This document shows positions 42,968 through 52,442 of a stretch of 64,000 nt of DNA, one piece after another. The notes beneath the pieces were generated by a model. That model worked only from the letters and a program-made list of their open reading frames with translations. It was not told the origin of the DNA and did no database searches. Numbering within the stretch: the stretch's first letter is position 1; the number at the start of each line of letters is the position of its first letter. The translations under genes and the position numbers were made by a program. Origin of the DNA: CAWGCE01 sp964480915 (GTDB taxonomy: Bacteria; Planctomycetota; Planctomycetia; Pirellulales; Pirellulaceae); the NCBI GenBank assembly GCA_964480915.1, contig CAYZRS010000006.1:79159-143158 (forward strand), read 5' to 3'.

Positions 42968-43867
42968 TTAGCTGTCTGCATCGTTGGCCGCACTGCGCTC
43001 GTGCCAAAACGTGACGAATTCGGACCAGTGCTGGAAGTGCTCTGGATCGAATACCGCTCGGCGCAATTCGTCTTTTTGCTTGCCGAACTGAGCAAACGCA
43101 CGGTCATCTGTTGGCGCAAAGATGGGCGCGGGGCGGTCGTAGACGATGTTGGCGCCGCTGGCGCCTTCCGCATGGTACTGGGAAAGTCCCAGCACGCGGT
43201 CGGAGACGTAGAGCGCTTCATTGAGTTCATGCGTTACGATAAGAATGGTGAACGGTGGCAAAGCTCCCTGCCGCCGCGCTTCACAATTCTCTTGGTAGAG
43301 CCGAAGTAGCATCAGCTGTAACTCTTCTCGCGTCGCTTCATCCAAGGCGCCGAACGGTTCATCCAAAAGCAGAATAGACGGTTTCATGATCAGCGCTTGA
43401 GCAATCGCCACCCGCTGTCGCATGCCGCCGGACATCTCGTGAGGATAGCGGTGAGCCGCTTCGGCCAGATTGACTTTCTCTAGGAACTCGTCCGCTTTCT
43501 TCAAGTGCTGCTTCTTCAGGGGCAACCAACGCCACGGTTGGAACAGACGAAACGGGATACTCGTTTCATCAAGTAACAAACCGAAAGCGACGTTCTGCCG
43601 GGCAGTCAGGAAATCGTAAAGGCTGTAGTGCTGGTAGACGATACCGACGTCCCGGTTCGGCGAGGTGACCTTACGACCGTTGGCCCAGATTTCACCTTTT
43701 CGCGGCGGATGAGTACCGAGGATGGCCCGCAAAAGCGTCGACTTGCCGCAACCACTGGGGCCCACCAACGCTGCGATCTGTCCGTGCTCTACATCAAACG
43801 TAACGTCACCAAGGACTTTGTTTGATCCGAACCAATGCGACACGTTCTTGACGCTCAGTGCGTACAT
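42968..43867 (-). CDS. ABC importer ATP-binding subunit (nitrate/sulfonate/taurine type)
   Basis: A 299-residue ATPase with Walker A GPSGCGKST, signature MSGGMRQR, Walker B ILLLDEPFGALD and the H-loop in LIVTHELNEA. This is the SsuB/TauB/NrtD class that powers import of oxyanions, sulfonates or related small molecules. An extra ~35-residue insertion between Walker A and signature regions (LLDETSIPFRLFQPWRWLPLKK) is unusual for the class. Translation starts at the ATG at 43867, which lies four bases after the upstream permease stop; a longer frame from 43933 overlaps it. It is the last of seven genes in the operon. Confidence 0.92.
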   Translation of the reverse strand: MYALSVKNVSHWFGSNKVLGDVTFDVEHGQIAALVGPSGCGKSTLLRAILGTHPPRKGEIWANGRKVTSPNRDVGIVYQHYSLYDFLTARQNVAFGLLLDETSIPFRLFQPWRWLPLKKQHLKKADEFLEKVNLAEAAHRYPHEMSGGMRQRVAIAQALIMKPSILLLDEPFGALDEATREELQLMLLRLYQENCEARRQGALPPFTILIVTHELNEALYVSDRVLGLSQYHAEGASGANIVYDRPAPIFAPTDDRAFAQFGKQKDELRRAVFDPEHFQHWSEFVTFWHERSAANDADS

Positions 43868-43871
43868 AGGG

Positions 43872-44681
43872 TTACTCGCCAAACCAGGGTGATAATCGAC
43901 GACGCAAAAGAGACAATGACCAATCGATCGCAAATCCAGAAAAGCCCAGGATCAGCAAGTAGGTATAGGCGATGTTCATGCGTGTCATGCGTGACAAGAT
44001 CCGCAGGCGATACCCAAACCCGACATCGGCGACAACCCATTCAGCGGCGATCAAGAACACCATCGCCGGTCCGATGTGTAGTCGAATGCTCTCAATGATC
44101 CTCGGTAGCACTTGCTGAAAAATAACCGACAGAATCACCTCCAGAGGGGACGCACCGAGAGTGTAGGCCTTAAAAACCGCGTGCTCGGAAACATCTTTTT
44201 TTGCCGCTTGGTAAATCGATTGGGCGAGCGTCGGAAAGATTCCCAACGAAATCATCGCAATAAACATCTTTTGTTCGAAACCGAACAGCAAGAGATAAAT
44301 CACCAGCATCGCTGTGGGCGGGATGCGGGCAAAAAGCGACAGCGGTGGGCTGAAGAATGCCTCGGCCGCCGGAAAGCACCCCATCGCCATTCCCACGATC
44401 AGCGAAAGCGCCACGCCCAGCGTTACGCCAATGGCGAGGCGGCCGAAAGTGGCTTTCGAGTCTTCCCACAGCCACGATTCGGCAAAACCTTGGCCGTTCT
44501 CCTGGCCGGTCATGATACTCCAGCCTGCTTGGAATTGGCTCCAGCGCGGCATCGCCGTATTTGTCGGATTGATCTGATACTGGCGCTGTGCCAACCAGCA
44601 GTAGCCGCCAATCAGCATTGCGATCGACAGGAACCCGAGCGCAATCCGCGCTGGAGTGCTGATAGGTTGACGGATCATCAT
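43872..44681 (-). CDS. ABC importer permease (SsuC/TauC type)
   Basis: A 269-residue membrane protein with six predicted helices, starting with a long N-terminal helix (~12-33), and the typical EAA-type cytoplasmic loop (EHAVFKAYTLGASPLEVILSVIFQQVLP). It forms the channel of the importer together with the downstream ATPase and the binding lipoprotein encoded upstream. Gaps to neighbours are 42 bases upstream and four bases downstream. Confidence 0.9.
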   Translation of the reverse strand: MMIRQPISTPARIALGFLSIAMLIGGYCWLAQRQYQINPTNTAMPRWSQFQAGWSIMTGQENGQGFAESWLWEDSKATFGRLAIGVTLGVALSLIVGMAMGCFPAAEAFFSPPLSLFARIPPTAMLVIYLLLFGFEQKMFIAMISLGIFPTLAQSIYQAAKKDVSEHAVFKAYTLGASPLEVILSVIFQQVLPRIIESIRLHIGPAMVFLIAAEWVVADVGFGYRLRILSRMTRMNIAYTYLLILGFSGFAIDWSLSLLRRRLSPWFGE

Positions 44682-44723
44682 TGCTAAATGGCCTTTGGCT
44701 GTGTGGATTGCCGGTGTCTGATG

Positions 44724-45830
44724 CTATTGTCCGACAGCGGTCGTCATCCTGTCTTGCACTTTCGTCATGAACGAAGCATCGAAATCCAATTGCGCTTCGC
44801 TGTTACCAAAGCCGATCGTCGGTTCGGAAACGCAGATTTCCTGATCGACGCAAAACTTGACGACCTTGGGCATCGTCGTATTTTGGAAAGACTCGCTTCC
44901 ATATAGCGCCATAGCATCTGCAGGCGTTTTGTAGAATTTCGTTTGCTCAACGACCGTCTTCATATCTTCTAGCGGCAGGCTGGAGAATTTTTCGCCGAGG
45001 GAGACGAGTGTTTCGTCGCCTTTCTCGGGGTCGGCCAGTCGTTCGTTGACGGCGTAGAACGTTTCGATCACAGCACATGCGAACGCATCTCCGCCTTCTT
45101 TTGTCAGCGAGTCGCGTCCCATGACGACCATGTCGATGATCTCTTCGGGGATCGCCGTCGAATCGAAAAGCACTTTGCTGCCTTCACGCGTTCGCAGTGT
45201 TTGCAAGACGAACGGATTCCAAACAACGATCGATTCAATGTTGTCTTGGCTGGTCTGCATGGCCTGAGCGGCAGCGGCCGGGTCCATGTTCTTAAAGGGA
45301 TAGTCGGCCGAATCTTTCCCAAGGATTTCGAGGTTGCGTTCGAACATGTACTGCGAAACCGATTTCTCTAAGCCATACGAGTTCTTGCCCTTGAGGCCAT
45401 CGGCATCGTCGATTCCGACGCCGATCACCGCATCGGCTCCGTCGCTAGTCGATGTCGGCATGATTGCCACAGACGCGCGGCCAATCGCCGGCGAGAGAAT
45501 GTCCATGTTCGTGATGCAGACCGCATCGATCTGACTGGTCCCGAAGAGGTTGATGCAAGTGTCGTAATCGGTCTCTTTCAGGACAATATCAATGCCCCAC
45601 TTCTTTTCGATGGGGCCTTGTTTGCCCTTTGCTTTGTCAATCATCCCGTACTTGTCGGCAACGCCGAAGACCGACCAGCTTGGGTATTCGCTCCATGCGA
45701 GCGTGAAGCTGGGCGTGCTCGCAGTGGTGCTGCTCGTTTTCCCCGTCGCTGTTGTGGTGTTGCTGCCGCCGCAGCCGGAAACAACCAGGGCCAATAAACA
45801 GCCAATGAGGATGGAACACTGTTTCAACAT
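44724..45830 (-). CDS. Substrate-binding lipoprotein, similar to urea-carboxylase-associated ABC type
   Basis: A 368-residue periplasmic binding protein with a lipobox (VVSGC, cysteine ~20). The segments FTLAWSEYPSW, ITNMDILSPAIG and SVSQYMFERNLE, and the motif VVWNPFVLQTLR, match the binding proteins of the transporter type often found beside urea carboxylase genes (the TIGR03427-like group) within the NMT1/SsuA superfamily. No urea carboxylase gene is present in this window, so the solute is uncertain. The ATG at 45830 has an AGGAG site; a frame from 45896 lacks support. The neighbouring genes encode further binding proteins fused to OmpA domains. Confidence 0.85.
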   Translation of the reverse strand: MLKQCSILIGCLLALVVSGCGGSNTTTATGKTSSTTASTPSFTLAWSEYPSWSVFGVADKYGMIDKAKGKQGPIEKKWGIDIVLKETDYDTCINLFGTSQIDAVCITNMDILSPAIGRASVAIMPTSTSDGADAVIGVGIDDADGLKGKNSYGLEKSVSQYMFERNLEILGKDSADYPFKNMDPAAAAQAMQTSQDNIESIVVWNPFVLQTLRTREGSKVLFDSTAIPEEIIDMVVMGRDSLTKEGGDAFACAVIETFYAVNERLADPEKGDETLVSLGEKFSSLPLEDMKTVVEQTKFYKTPADAMALYGSESFQNTTMPKVVKFCVDQEICVSEPTIGFGNSEAQLDFDASFMTKVQDRMTTAVGQ

Positions 45831-45852
45831 GGTATTTCTCCTAGGGGATGTT

Positions 45853-46584
45853 CTATTCAAATTCTCGGGCATCGTACGGTTTCGGTTCGTTGCCAAGTTG
45901 TGATGTTCGCTCTTCCGCGCGTTTGGCGACGCGGATCGTCTCGTCTAGTTCGGCGCGGAGAGATGAGAGTTCCGATTTGTCTTTCTGTGTTGCCGTGATT
46001 CTTAACTGCGTCACTTTGTCTTCCAGGAACTTTACCGACTGCCCAACTTCTAGAATTAGCTCTTCGCGCTGTTGGAGCAACAGGTCTTTAGCGCCGCCCC
46101 GCATTTGACCGGCTTGCACTAACAATTCGAACGATTGATCCAAGTAGCCAGTACAGACATGGAACAACCGGTCGACTCCATCCAGAACTTCATGAGCCGC
46201 CACCGCAATCTTCCCATCCTTGATGTCTTTTTCTAGGGTGCGATAGAGAGTCCACAATTCTTCCAATAATCGGTGGGTTCGTGGGTCTTGATCGGATTCT
46301 AGTTTCGCGTGCAGATTGGTCAGCGATTCGACTTGCCGCCGTTGTTTTTTCTCGACCACGTATTCGTAGGCTCGGTCGGTCATTTTTTCCAGGCCAAACA
46401 CCAATCGACTGGCGAAAAGTCCAATACCGCCCAGCAGGCCGGCAACTCCACCCAACGACAGCCATTCTTGGCTCCCGGGTAACGCCCAAGCGGCCAGCAA
46501 GGCTGTCAATCCGCCGACGATTGGCAGCAGCGTCCCCGGCGAAGCGAACAGGTCGAGATATACTTTTCGCTTGATGTCGTCCAT
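45853..46584 (-). CDS. Membrane protein with C-terminal coiled coil
   Basis: A 243-residue protein. Two hydrophobic segments at the N-terminus (~15-35 and ~40-62) are followed by ~180 helical residues rich in Leu, Glu, Gln and Lys with coiled-coil character (KQRRQVESLTNLHAKLE, then QREELILEVGQSVKFLEDK). The topology resembles the XpaC/TelA-associated type of small membrane proteins, but the match is weak. It sits within the operon between the OmpA-fused binding protein and the lipoprotein and probably belongs to the same complex. No enzyme motif is visible. Confidence 0.75.
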   Translation of the reverse strand: MDDIKRKVYLDLFASPGTLLPIVGGLTALLAAWALPGSQEWLSLGGVAGLLGGIGLFASRLVFGLEKMTDRAYEYVVEKKQRRQVESLTNLHAKLESDQDPRTHRLLEELWTLYRTLEKDIKDGKIAVAAHEVLDGVDRLFHVCTGYLDQSFELLVQAGQMRGGAKDLLLQQREELILEVGQSVKFLEDKVTQLRITATQKDKSELSSLRAELDETIRVAKRAEERTSQLGNEPKPYDAREFE

Positions 46585-46641
46585 CGGTTATCGCAAGGGC
46601 AGGGTGGCAGGGCTCGGCTTCAACGGCAATGCTTGGGCTTC

Positions 46642-48141
46642 CTAGTATGGCAGCTGTCCGAGCACAAAGGAAACTGAGGTGCTGCCGCTAGGCTCTCCTC
46701 CGACGGCACGGATTCGATTTGGATCGACGCCCGCATTGATCAGATATCCTTCCGCCGCCTCTGCTCGTCGTCGAGCCAGTTCTTTGTTGGCTGCCAGATT
46801 GCCTCTCCGGCCCGCGTTTCCTTGCACAAGAACGTAGGCTTGCGGGAACGACTGAAGCTGCTCGGCCAGTTCGTCCAATGTGACTTGGCTCGTTGAAGTA
46901 AGGCGGTCAGTGCCCCGAGCAAACACCAATTTGGAAACATCCAGCGTTCCGACCGGAGAGAGCGATTCCCATTCCTTGTCGGAAAGCTTTCGCAGTGCGA
47001 TCGAATCATCTCGGATCGATTCTTCGTTGATCTCGGGATGAAAGTTGGACGCTTGCAAGCCACGCAAGACCGAATCGAAGTACAGATCGTTGGGACGCCC
47101 TTGGGTAGGATCGGAAGCGATCGCGCCGGTTTTCTGCAGGACGGAAGTAATATTGCCAATCATGTCCTCCAGCAGTTGCAGGTTGCCGGGCTGCACGCCA
47201 AAGTGAGCAAAATTTTCTTGTGTGTTCTTCCACCAAATGCCATTCACGAGGCTTTCTGCTTGAGCTTGTGAAAGTGATTCGCCCGTTTGTTTGGCGTCAC
47301 TCATGACCAATTCGACCATGTCTTGGCGGTGATGATGCGCACTACGAAAATACTCGCCGATCACTTGTTCAACCGTCTCTTTGTTCTTGATCAAAAAGTC
47401 TCGGTTCGCCACGATGACATCGACGATGTAGCCGCGAAAGCTGGAACTGTCGGCGACGATATGCGTGTTCGGGTTCTGGAGCACTTTCGAGACGTAGGGC
47501 TCCCAAAGGACAAACGTCTGCGGAGTCGTCGGGTCGGCTTTCCGATAGGCACGGTAGACCTCCTCCGCGCTCGATTTTGCCACAAACGGTTGTGGTCTTA
47601 AATTATCGAGATTGAAATGCGACATGACGACTCGAGCGAGCGTTTCGCTGGGCGAATCGGTGGTGAGTACAAACTGCATGTCTTCGCGGTTGAGTGCGTC
47701 TAGGTTGGGCACCGCCTTCTTGTAAGCGACCATCGCGTCTGCGCCTCGTGTCTCGTCAATGATGGCGACGATCGTACCGGGCACGTAGCCAAGGTCCGCG
47801 CAAACTTTGATCAGCGCATCGATCGTAAAGACTGCCATGTCGGTTTTGCCGCTGGCCAATCGATCGAGTCGTTGCCCGTAGTCGGCCGCATCGTCGATCA
47901 GGTTGAGTTTGACCTTCTTATTCGACAGCCGCTGACGAAAATCGTCAGACCGCAACACGGCGTAGCCACTGAATGAATCGAGAGCAAAGTCGACCGTGTT
48001 TTTGTAATGCGAGCTGGAACCACTTTGGGAAACGGCCGAGCCTTGCTGTTTGGGAAGGATGATCAGCTTGTAAGCGGCCGCCAATCCGGCCGCAACGGCC
48101 AGCCAGATGATGCACAGTGCGAGTAGTTTTCCCTTGGACAC
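46642..48141 (-). CDS. Membrane-anchored solute-binding protein fused to OmpA domain (A)
   Basis: A 499-residue protein. A single N-terminal helix (~5-27) anchors it in the inner membrane. Residues ~40-330 resemble an NMT1/SsuA-type periplasmic binding fold (FALDSFSGYAVL, KTDMAVFTIDALIKV, TFVLWEPYVSKVL). Residues ~395-499 form an OmpA-like peptidoglycan-binding domain (LVFARGTDRL, YVLVQGNAGRRG, ARRRAEAAEGYLI). It starts at GTG 48141. The fusion suggests a binding protein tethered to both membrane and cell wall rather than a free importer subunit. It lies 57 bases from each neighbour in the operon. A related fusion lies at 49153-50985. Confidence 0.82.
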   Translation of the reverse strand: MSKGKLLALCIIWLAVAAGLAAAYKLIILPKQQGSAVSQSGSSSHYKNTVDFALDSFSGYAVLRSDDFRQRLSNKKVKLNLIDDAADYGQRLDRLASGKTDMAVFTIDALIKVCADLGYVPGTIVAIIDETRGADAMVAYKKAVPNLDALNREDMQFVLTTDSPSETLARVVMSHFNLDNLRPQPFVAKSSAEEVYRAYRKADPTTPQTFVLWEPYVSKVLQNPNTHIVADSSSFRGYIVDVIVANRDFLIKNKETVEQVIGEYFRSAHHHRQDMVELVMSDAKQTGESLSQAQAESLVNGIWWKNTQENFAHFGVQPGNLQLLEDMIGNITSVLQKTGAIASDPTQGRPNDLYFDSVLRGLQASNFHPEINEESIRDDSIALRKLSDKEWESLSPVGTLDVSKLVFARGTDRLTSTSQVTLDELAEQLQSFPQAYVLVQGNAGRRGNLAANKELARRRAEAAEGYLINAGVDPNRIRAVGGEPSGSTSVSFVLGQLPY

Positions 48142-48198
48142 AGCAAATTCCGATGATGAGTTGTTGTGGGTCGAGCCAAAACGGACACACGTTCGATG

Positions 48199-49089
48199 TT
48201 AGCGGCGTGAAGTGGCTCGCATCAGCTTGCCGACGACGTTGAGGACGACAAACAGAACGATCGCTAACGTGAAGATGGAAAACTTCCTCTTCTGTTGGCG
48301 GCGATTTCCTCGGCCCGAATGTGAGGAGTTGCCGCGACGGTTCGCTGAATTCGAGTCATCGGCTGTCAGGGCGCCGATGGGAAGGTCGCCGCCCGCGGTG
48401 AGAGCGCCGAGGGCTGCTACCGCCATCCCATCTGGGAAGGCTTCGAGGAGCTCGAAATCAGACTCGCCGGTATCATTTTCGTCAGTACTTGTTTCGGCGA
48501 AGACTTCGGTCACCGCCTCGGTCAACGAATCAGGATTGTCGGCCTGGCGATAAGAGTGGACTCGAGTCGCCAGGCTATGCGTCTCTGCCATGTCGACACC
48601 AATCACATCGACCGTGAGCCCCCGCGACAGAATATCCGGCAAGAATCGGTCCACTAATTCTTCGTCGTTAGCTTCTCCGTCTGTCACCAATAGCAGGCGA
48701 TAGGATCCGTAATGGTCTTTCTTGCGAGCTTCCAGCAGCGCATCGGCGCCGACTTTCATGAATTTTCCCAGCGGCGTACCGCCACCCGCCTCGACTTGCG
48801 AAATCAACCCGTCGACGCGGCCCATGTCGACCGGCCCCAATGGAATCACCCACGCGTCGCCATCGATCCGACCGTTTAGGAGCACAACACCGACGTGCGT
48901 ATCGTCCGGCAGGATCTCAAGCACTTTGCGGAGGGCTCGTTTGGCGGCCAACATCCGCGTCATGTTTTGCTTGGCCATCGGTTCATTCATCGAGCCAGAA
49001 TCATCCAGCACGACAATCACGTTCTTGGTCGCTGCAGCCTGGCCGACGAGCAGCACGAGTGACAGCAGCAGGGAAGTCAGGAATCGCAT
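48199..49089 (-). CDS. Secreted VWA-domain protein with C-terminal membrane helix
   Basis: A 296-residue protein with a signal peptide (1-20) and a VWA domain (~21-190) with a complete metal-ion-dependent adhesion site: DDSGSM, then the Thr in GGGTPLGK, and Asp in VTDGEAN. The C-terminal ~70 residues are Ser/Asn/Arg-rich, ending with one hydrophobic helix (~272-290) and a basic tail, so the VWA part would face the periplasm. VWA proteins bind partners through the metal site. The operon also contains two OmpA-fused binding proteins, and a MoxR-like ATPase is encoded divergently nearby. The ATG at 49089 starts the signal peptide; an upstream frame from 49143 adds charged residues. Confidence 0.88.
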   Translation of the reverse strand: MRFLTSLLLSLVLLVGQAAATKNVIVVLDDSGSMNEPMAKQNMTRMLAAKRALRKVLEILPDDTHVGVVLLNGRIDGDAWVIPLGPVDMGRVDGLISQVEAGGGTPLGKFMKVGADALLEARKKDHYGSYRLLLVTDGEANDEELVDRFLPDILSRGLTVDVIGVDMAETHSLATRVHSYRQADNPDSLTEAVTEVFAETSTDENDTGESDFELLEAFPDGMAVAALGALTAGGDLPIGALTADDSNSANRRGNSSHSGRGNRRQQKRKFSIFTLAIVLFVVLNVVGKLMRATSRR

Positions 49090-49152
49090 GTTAAGTTTTC
49101 GCTTATACCAAACTTGGAATGGATCGACTTTACAACGCACCAAGCGACTCCC

Positions 49153-50985
49153 TTAGAAATCAAAATCGGAGTCCTGAATTGCCTCAGCAGGGACGCGAAC
49201 GATACGGAATTCGACGCGCATGTTTTCCTTCGCTTCATTGAGGTTCTTCGGTTTGGGTACGACCGGCTCCAAGATTCCGGCTCCGACCGGCTGCATTTGG
49301 CTGGCGTCCAGATTCAGTTTTTGTGACTTGGCATATTTAACCAAGGATTCTTTGACGGCCGTGGCGCGGGCCAGGGACAAATTCAATGCCGATTGCATCG
49401 TATCTCGAGGCTTGTGCTTCGTCCCTTCGAATTTTCCTGCGGTGATCAGTTTGACCATTTCATCGGTCGCATTGGTATCCATCGGCCGACCGTTGAGGAA
49501 GTACTTGTAGCTGCCTCGCGCGCCGGTGCGTTTGATGATTCCCTTTTCGATTCCTGCGCTGATCAGTTGCTGGAGGGTTTTGGTGGGGTCGGAATGACCG
49601 CGAATCACGACGACGGTATTTCCAAACGTGGAAGCCGATTGAATCGCGCGATTAAATTCGGCACCGTAACGATCAGAAGAGAATGACGATTGGTTGGGAT
49701 CAAAGCTAATCGTAAAACTTACAATGGTGCGGTCATCAAGTTCTGCTTCGGGAGAGAAATCCAACGTTTCGGCATCAATCCGGCCGCCAGACGTGGACGG
49801 TTTGACGTAGGCGACGTTGGCCATCTTGGCTAGGGCTGCGTAATCCAATTGTGGTGGATCGAAACCAGAACGGGCTGCCGCGTAGCCCCAATCGACGGCC
49901 ATGTCTAAAGACTTCTTCATCGTCGGTTCGAACCCGCTGACGTTACCTTGGTCTTCAAAGAAGGCGATCTGGCCTGGCAACCCGACGAATCCACAATCGA
50001 GCAACAGTCCGTGTGCGTCGACTTCCAAGGTTGGCAGGACGTCGGCTCCAAGGATTTTCTGAGTCATCGTTAGCAGCTGACGGTAGTCGTTGTTCATTCG
50101 CCCTGACGATTCGAAGTTGTCGCGCATCTTGATTGTTGCTTCGGTGCCTGCCAGGTAGGCGGCCACGAACTTCTCGACCTGGGGCCGATTCGCTTTGAAC
50201 CAATCGGATCGAACGGCATACACATCGGCGATCGACCGCGACATTTGAGCCGTCGAGTTCAGGACGTGAGCTCCCTCGACGGTCCCTTCCGCGCCAGTGC
50301 CAACTCCGTCTCCGCAGAGACCCAGCATGTCCGGTGTGATGACGCAGCAAGCGTCGATCGACCGATCACGTCGGAATAGTTCGGCCGGACCTTTGGGTCC
50401 ACTTAAGTCGGTGACCCAGACGATTTCGACGTCATTGCGACTAATCTGTGCCGCCGCCAACGAGTCGTAGAGCAATCCGACGTGCGGGCCACCTTGTTGG
50501 CAGGCAATGCGGACTTTCTTGCCTTCCCGCTTCAAGTCATTCAGTGTGTTCAGTCCTTTTCGCGACACGAGATGGTCGCCGGCACTCCACGACAGCTGCA
50601 GAATAATGACCGGTTTCGTGTTCGGATTCGAGCCTAAGACTTCGCTCGCCTGGCCTAGCATGCGGTAGGTGCCGCGCAGGAATGGTGTTTTACCGCTCAT
50701 ATAATCTTTGACTTGACCAATGAAGTCGTCTCCCTTGGTCAACTGGACGTTCAGCCCCTGTTTTGCAAACAGAGAATTTGGAGCCGTTTTCAGGCCGCCG
50801 TTTGCGTAGAATGTAGCCACGTCGCCACCCCAGGTGATGAAGGGCACTTTGATCGGGTCGCCGGTTTGGACTGCCCCAACAGAGACCGGTCCCACGAGCT
50901 GGGAAAATCGTTCCTGAGCAGAGGCCGAGCAGGTGAGGAGTGAGAGCAGAAGAAAGAGGGCCGTTAGCCGAAAACGTGTGCGCAT
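49153..50985 (-). CDS. Secreted solute-binding protein fused to OmpA domain (B)
   Basis: A 610-residue exported protein with a signal peptide (1-23, ending ASAQ). Residues ~45-390 are a periplasmic binding fold of the NMT1/SsuA type (IKVPFITWGGDVATFYANG, ACQQGGPHVGLLYDS, RSIDACCVITPDMLGL, YAVRSDWFK). Residues ~430-610 are an OmpA-like domain with a ~65-residue insertion (TISFDPNQSSF, VVVIRGHSDPTK, SLARATAVKESL, NMRVEFRIVRV). It should bind a small solute and the cell wall together. It is the first gene of the operon, 63 bases upstream of the VWA gene, and lies across a 368-base divergent region from the MoxR-like gene. Confidence 0.85.
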   Translation of the reverse strand: MRTRFRLTALFLLLSLLTCSASAQERFSQLVGPVSVGAVQTGDPIKVPFITWGGDVATFYANGGLKTAPNSLFAKQGLNVQLTKGDDFIGQVKDYMSGKTPFLRGTYRMLGQASEVLGSNPNTKPVIILQLSWSAGDHLVSRKGLNTLNDLKREGKKVRIACQQGGPHVGLLYDSLAAAQISRNDVEIVWVTDLSGPKGPAELFRRDRSIDACCVITPDMLGLCGDGVGTGAEGTVEGAHVLNSTAQMSRSIADVYAVRSDWFKANRPQVEKFVAAYLAGTEATIKMRDNFESSGRMNNDYRQLLTMTQKILGADVLPTLEVDAHGLLLDCGFVGLPGQIAFFEDQGNVSGFEPTMKKSLDMAVDWGYAAARSGFDPPQLDYAALAKMANVAYVKPSTSGGRIDAETLDFSPEAELDDRTIVSFTISFDPNQSSFSSDRYGAEFNRAIQSASTFGNTVVVIRGHSDPTKTLQQLISAGIEKGIIKRTGARGSYKYFLNGRPMDTNATDEMVKLITAGKFEGTKHKPRDTMQSALNLSLARATAVKESLVKYAKSQKLNLDASQMQPVGAGILEPVVPKPKNLNEAKENMRVEFRIVRVPAEAIQDSDFDF

Positions 50986-51353
50986 GTAAACATCTCACGA
51001 GGGTTGAATGGTCCACTTAATTTGCGATCGGCGCTCGGTTAAATGAGCCGCGACGGAGAGCAACAAGAAACACCAGGAGTTTAAGCCCCCAGGTGTGGAA
51101 GAAGAACCCAAGTTGCCCCACGCAGACGGGTTGTTCTTAAGGGTTCGCGCCTGCGGTCGCATTATGGAATTCTGGTCCTTGGGCGTCAAACGCGAACCGG
51201 CCCGATTCGATCGCATCTGTGGAGTACGGGCAGATTTACGACTTGCCGGCGAAACGGCAATCTCTGGACAAACAACCGTCAGCTAACCGTGAATCGACTC
51301 GCCGAGACCCTGTGTGTAAGCTTGATAGATCAGTTCATTGGAGAAAAATCGTT
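50986..51353. other. Divergent intergenic region between binding-protein operon and MoxR gene
   Basis: This 368-base gap holds the promoters for the seven-gene operon (minus) and the MoxR-like pair (plus). A small hairpin (TTGCCG, GCGAAA, CGGCAA) lies at 51243-51260. No unambiguous promoter pair could be chosen by eye and no gene was recognised. The MoxR ATG at 51354 follows a TGGAG sequence near 51340. Confidence 0.5.
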
Positions 51354-52391
51354 ATGCACATGGATGAATCGCAAAAAATCGATTCTGCTGAGGCCGGGCC
51401 GCAGGCCGGCTCGATAGAAATTGGTGGCATTCGCTTGCATCTCAGCCAACCGCATGAGATTGACGGCGAATGGATTGGTCAAGGCGAGCTCTTGCAGCAA
51501 CTGCTGGCTTGTTGGCTGGTCGTTGATGAAAAAGACATTCCCTTGTCGCCCCGTCTGGTGGGATCGCCCGGTATGGGGAAGACCGCTTTGGCGACGGCTG
51601 GAGCCCGCATGCGGGACCAGCCACTCTACATTTACCAGTGCACTGCCGATACGCGCCCCGAAGATTTGCTGATCACACCGGTCCTCGCCGAGAATGGCCG
51701 CATCGCCTATCACGCCTCGCCCCTGGTGTCGGCAATGATCTGTGGTGGGATTTGCCTGTTGGACGAAGGCAATCGGATGAATGAGAAGTCATGGGCCAGC
51801 CTGGCGCCGTTGCTCGATCATCGTCGCTATGTCGAGAGTATCGTCGCCGGGATTTCGGTGAAGGCCGATCCCGAATTTCGCTGCGCCGTGACGATGAATG
51901 AGGATGAATCGACCTACGAAGTCCCCGATTACATCCTGAGCCGCTTACAACCGACACTCCAGCTCAGTTATCCCAACCGCGAAGACGAAATGGCGATCCT
52001 CAAGTATCACCTGCCGTATGCGGAACCGGAGATGTTGGCGATGACCGTTGCTTTCTTGCAGCAGTCACATGCTCTGAATCTCGATTTTTCGCCGCGAGAC
52101 GGGATCAATCAATTGCGTTACGCGATGAAACGATTGTCGCAAAACCCTGATCATCCGATCGCTAAAGATGATGCCTGGCGAGAAGCGCTCCAGCAGTGCT
52201 TGGGTGACGACGCGGTCGATCTAGAAACACTGGCCGAGCGCAAGCGGCGAACGCTGGGCGGTGACGCGGTACCGCTCGGTCTGGGTGATTTCTTCTTCTC
52301 ACCCGACGACCCGCTTCATCCAGATGCTGGGTCCGAAGATGAGTTTGACGACGATGACGTTGATGACGACTTGGATGCGGACGGGTTTTGA
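51354..52391 (+). CDS. MoxR-type AAA+ ATPase
   Basis: A 345-residue ATPase. Walker A GSPGMGKT is at ~70-77, Walker B is in GGICLLDEGNRM near 137, the sensor-1 Asn is in AVTMNEDE, and the Arg-finger region is YILSRLQPTL. The C-terminal lid helices lead to a highly acidic tail (EDEFDDDDVDDDLDADGF). MoxR ATPases act as chaperones that assemble or remodel VWA-domain and metal-containing proteins. The preferred start is the ATG at 51354; the frame continues upstream to 51219 without conserved sequence. The next gene lies 51 bases downstream. A VWA protein is encoded in the divergent operon. Confidence 0.9.
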   Translation: MHMDESQKIDSAEAGPQAGSIEIGGIRLHLSQPHEIDGEWIGQGELLQQLLACWLVVDEKDIPLSPRLVGSPGMGKTALATAGARMRDQPLYIYQCTADTRPEDLLITPVLAENGRIAYHASPLVSAMICGGICLLDEGNRMNEKSWASLAPLLDHRRYVESIVAGISVKADPEFRCAVTMNEDESTYEVPDYILSRLQPTLQLSYPNREDEMAILKYHLPYAEPEMLAMTVAFLQQSHALNLDFSPRDGINQLRYAMKRLSQNPDHPIAKDDAWREALQQCLGDDAVDLETLAERKRRTLGGDAVPLGLGDFFFSPDDPLHPDAGSEDEFDDDDVDDDLDADGF

Positions 52392-52442
52392 ACCAGCCGC
52401 CTTCTTTCATTCGACCAGACCAGTTCTTCGTGTGGTGGTGCC

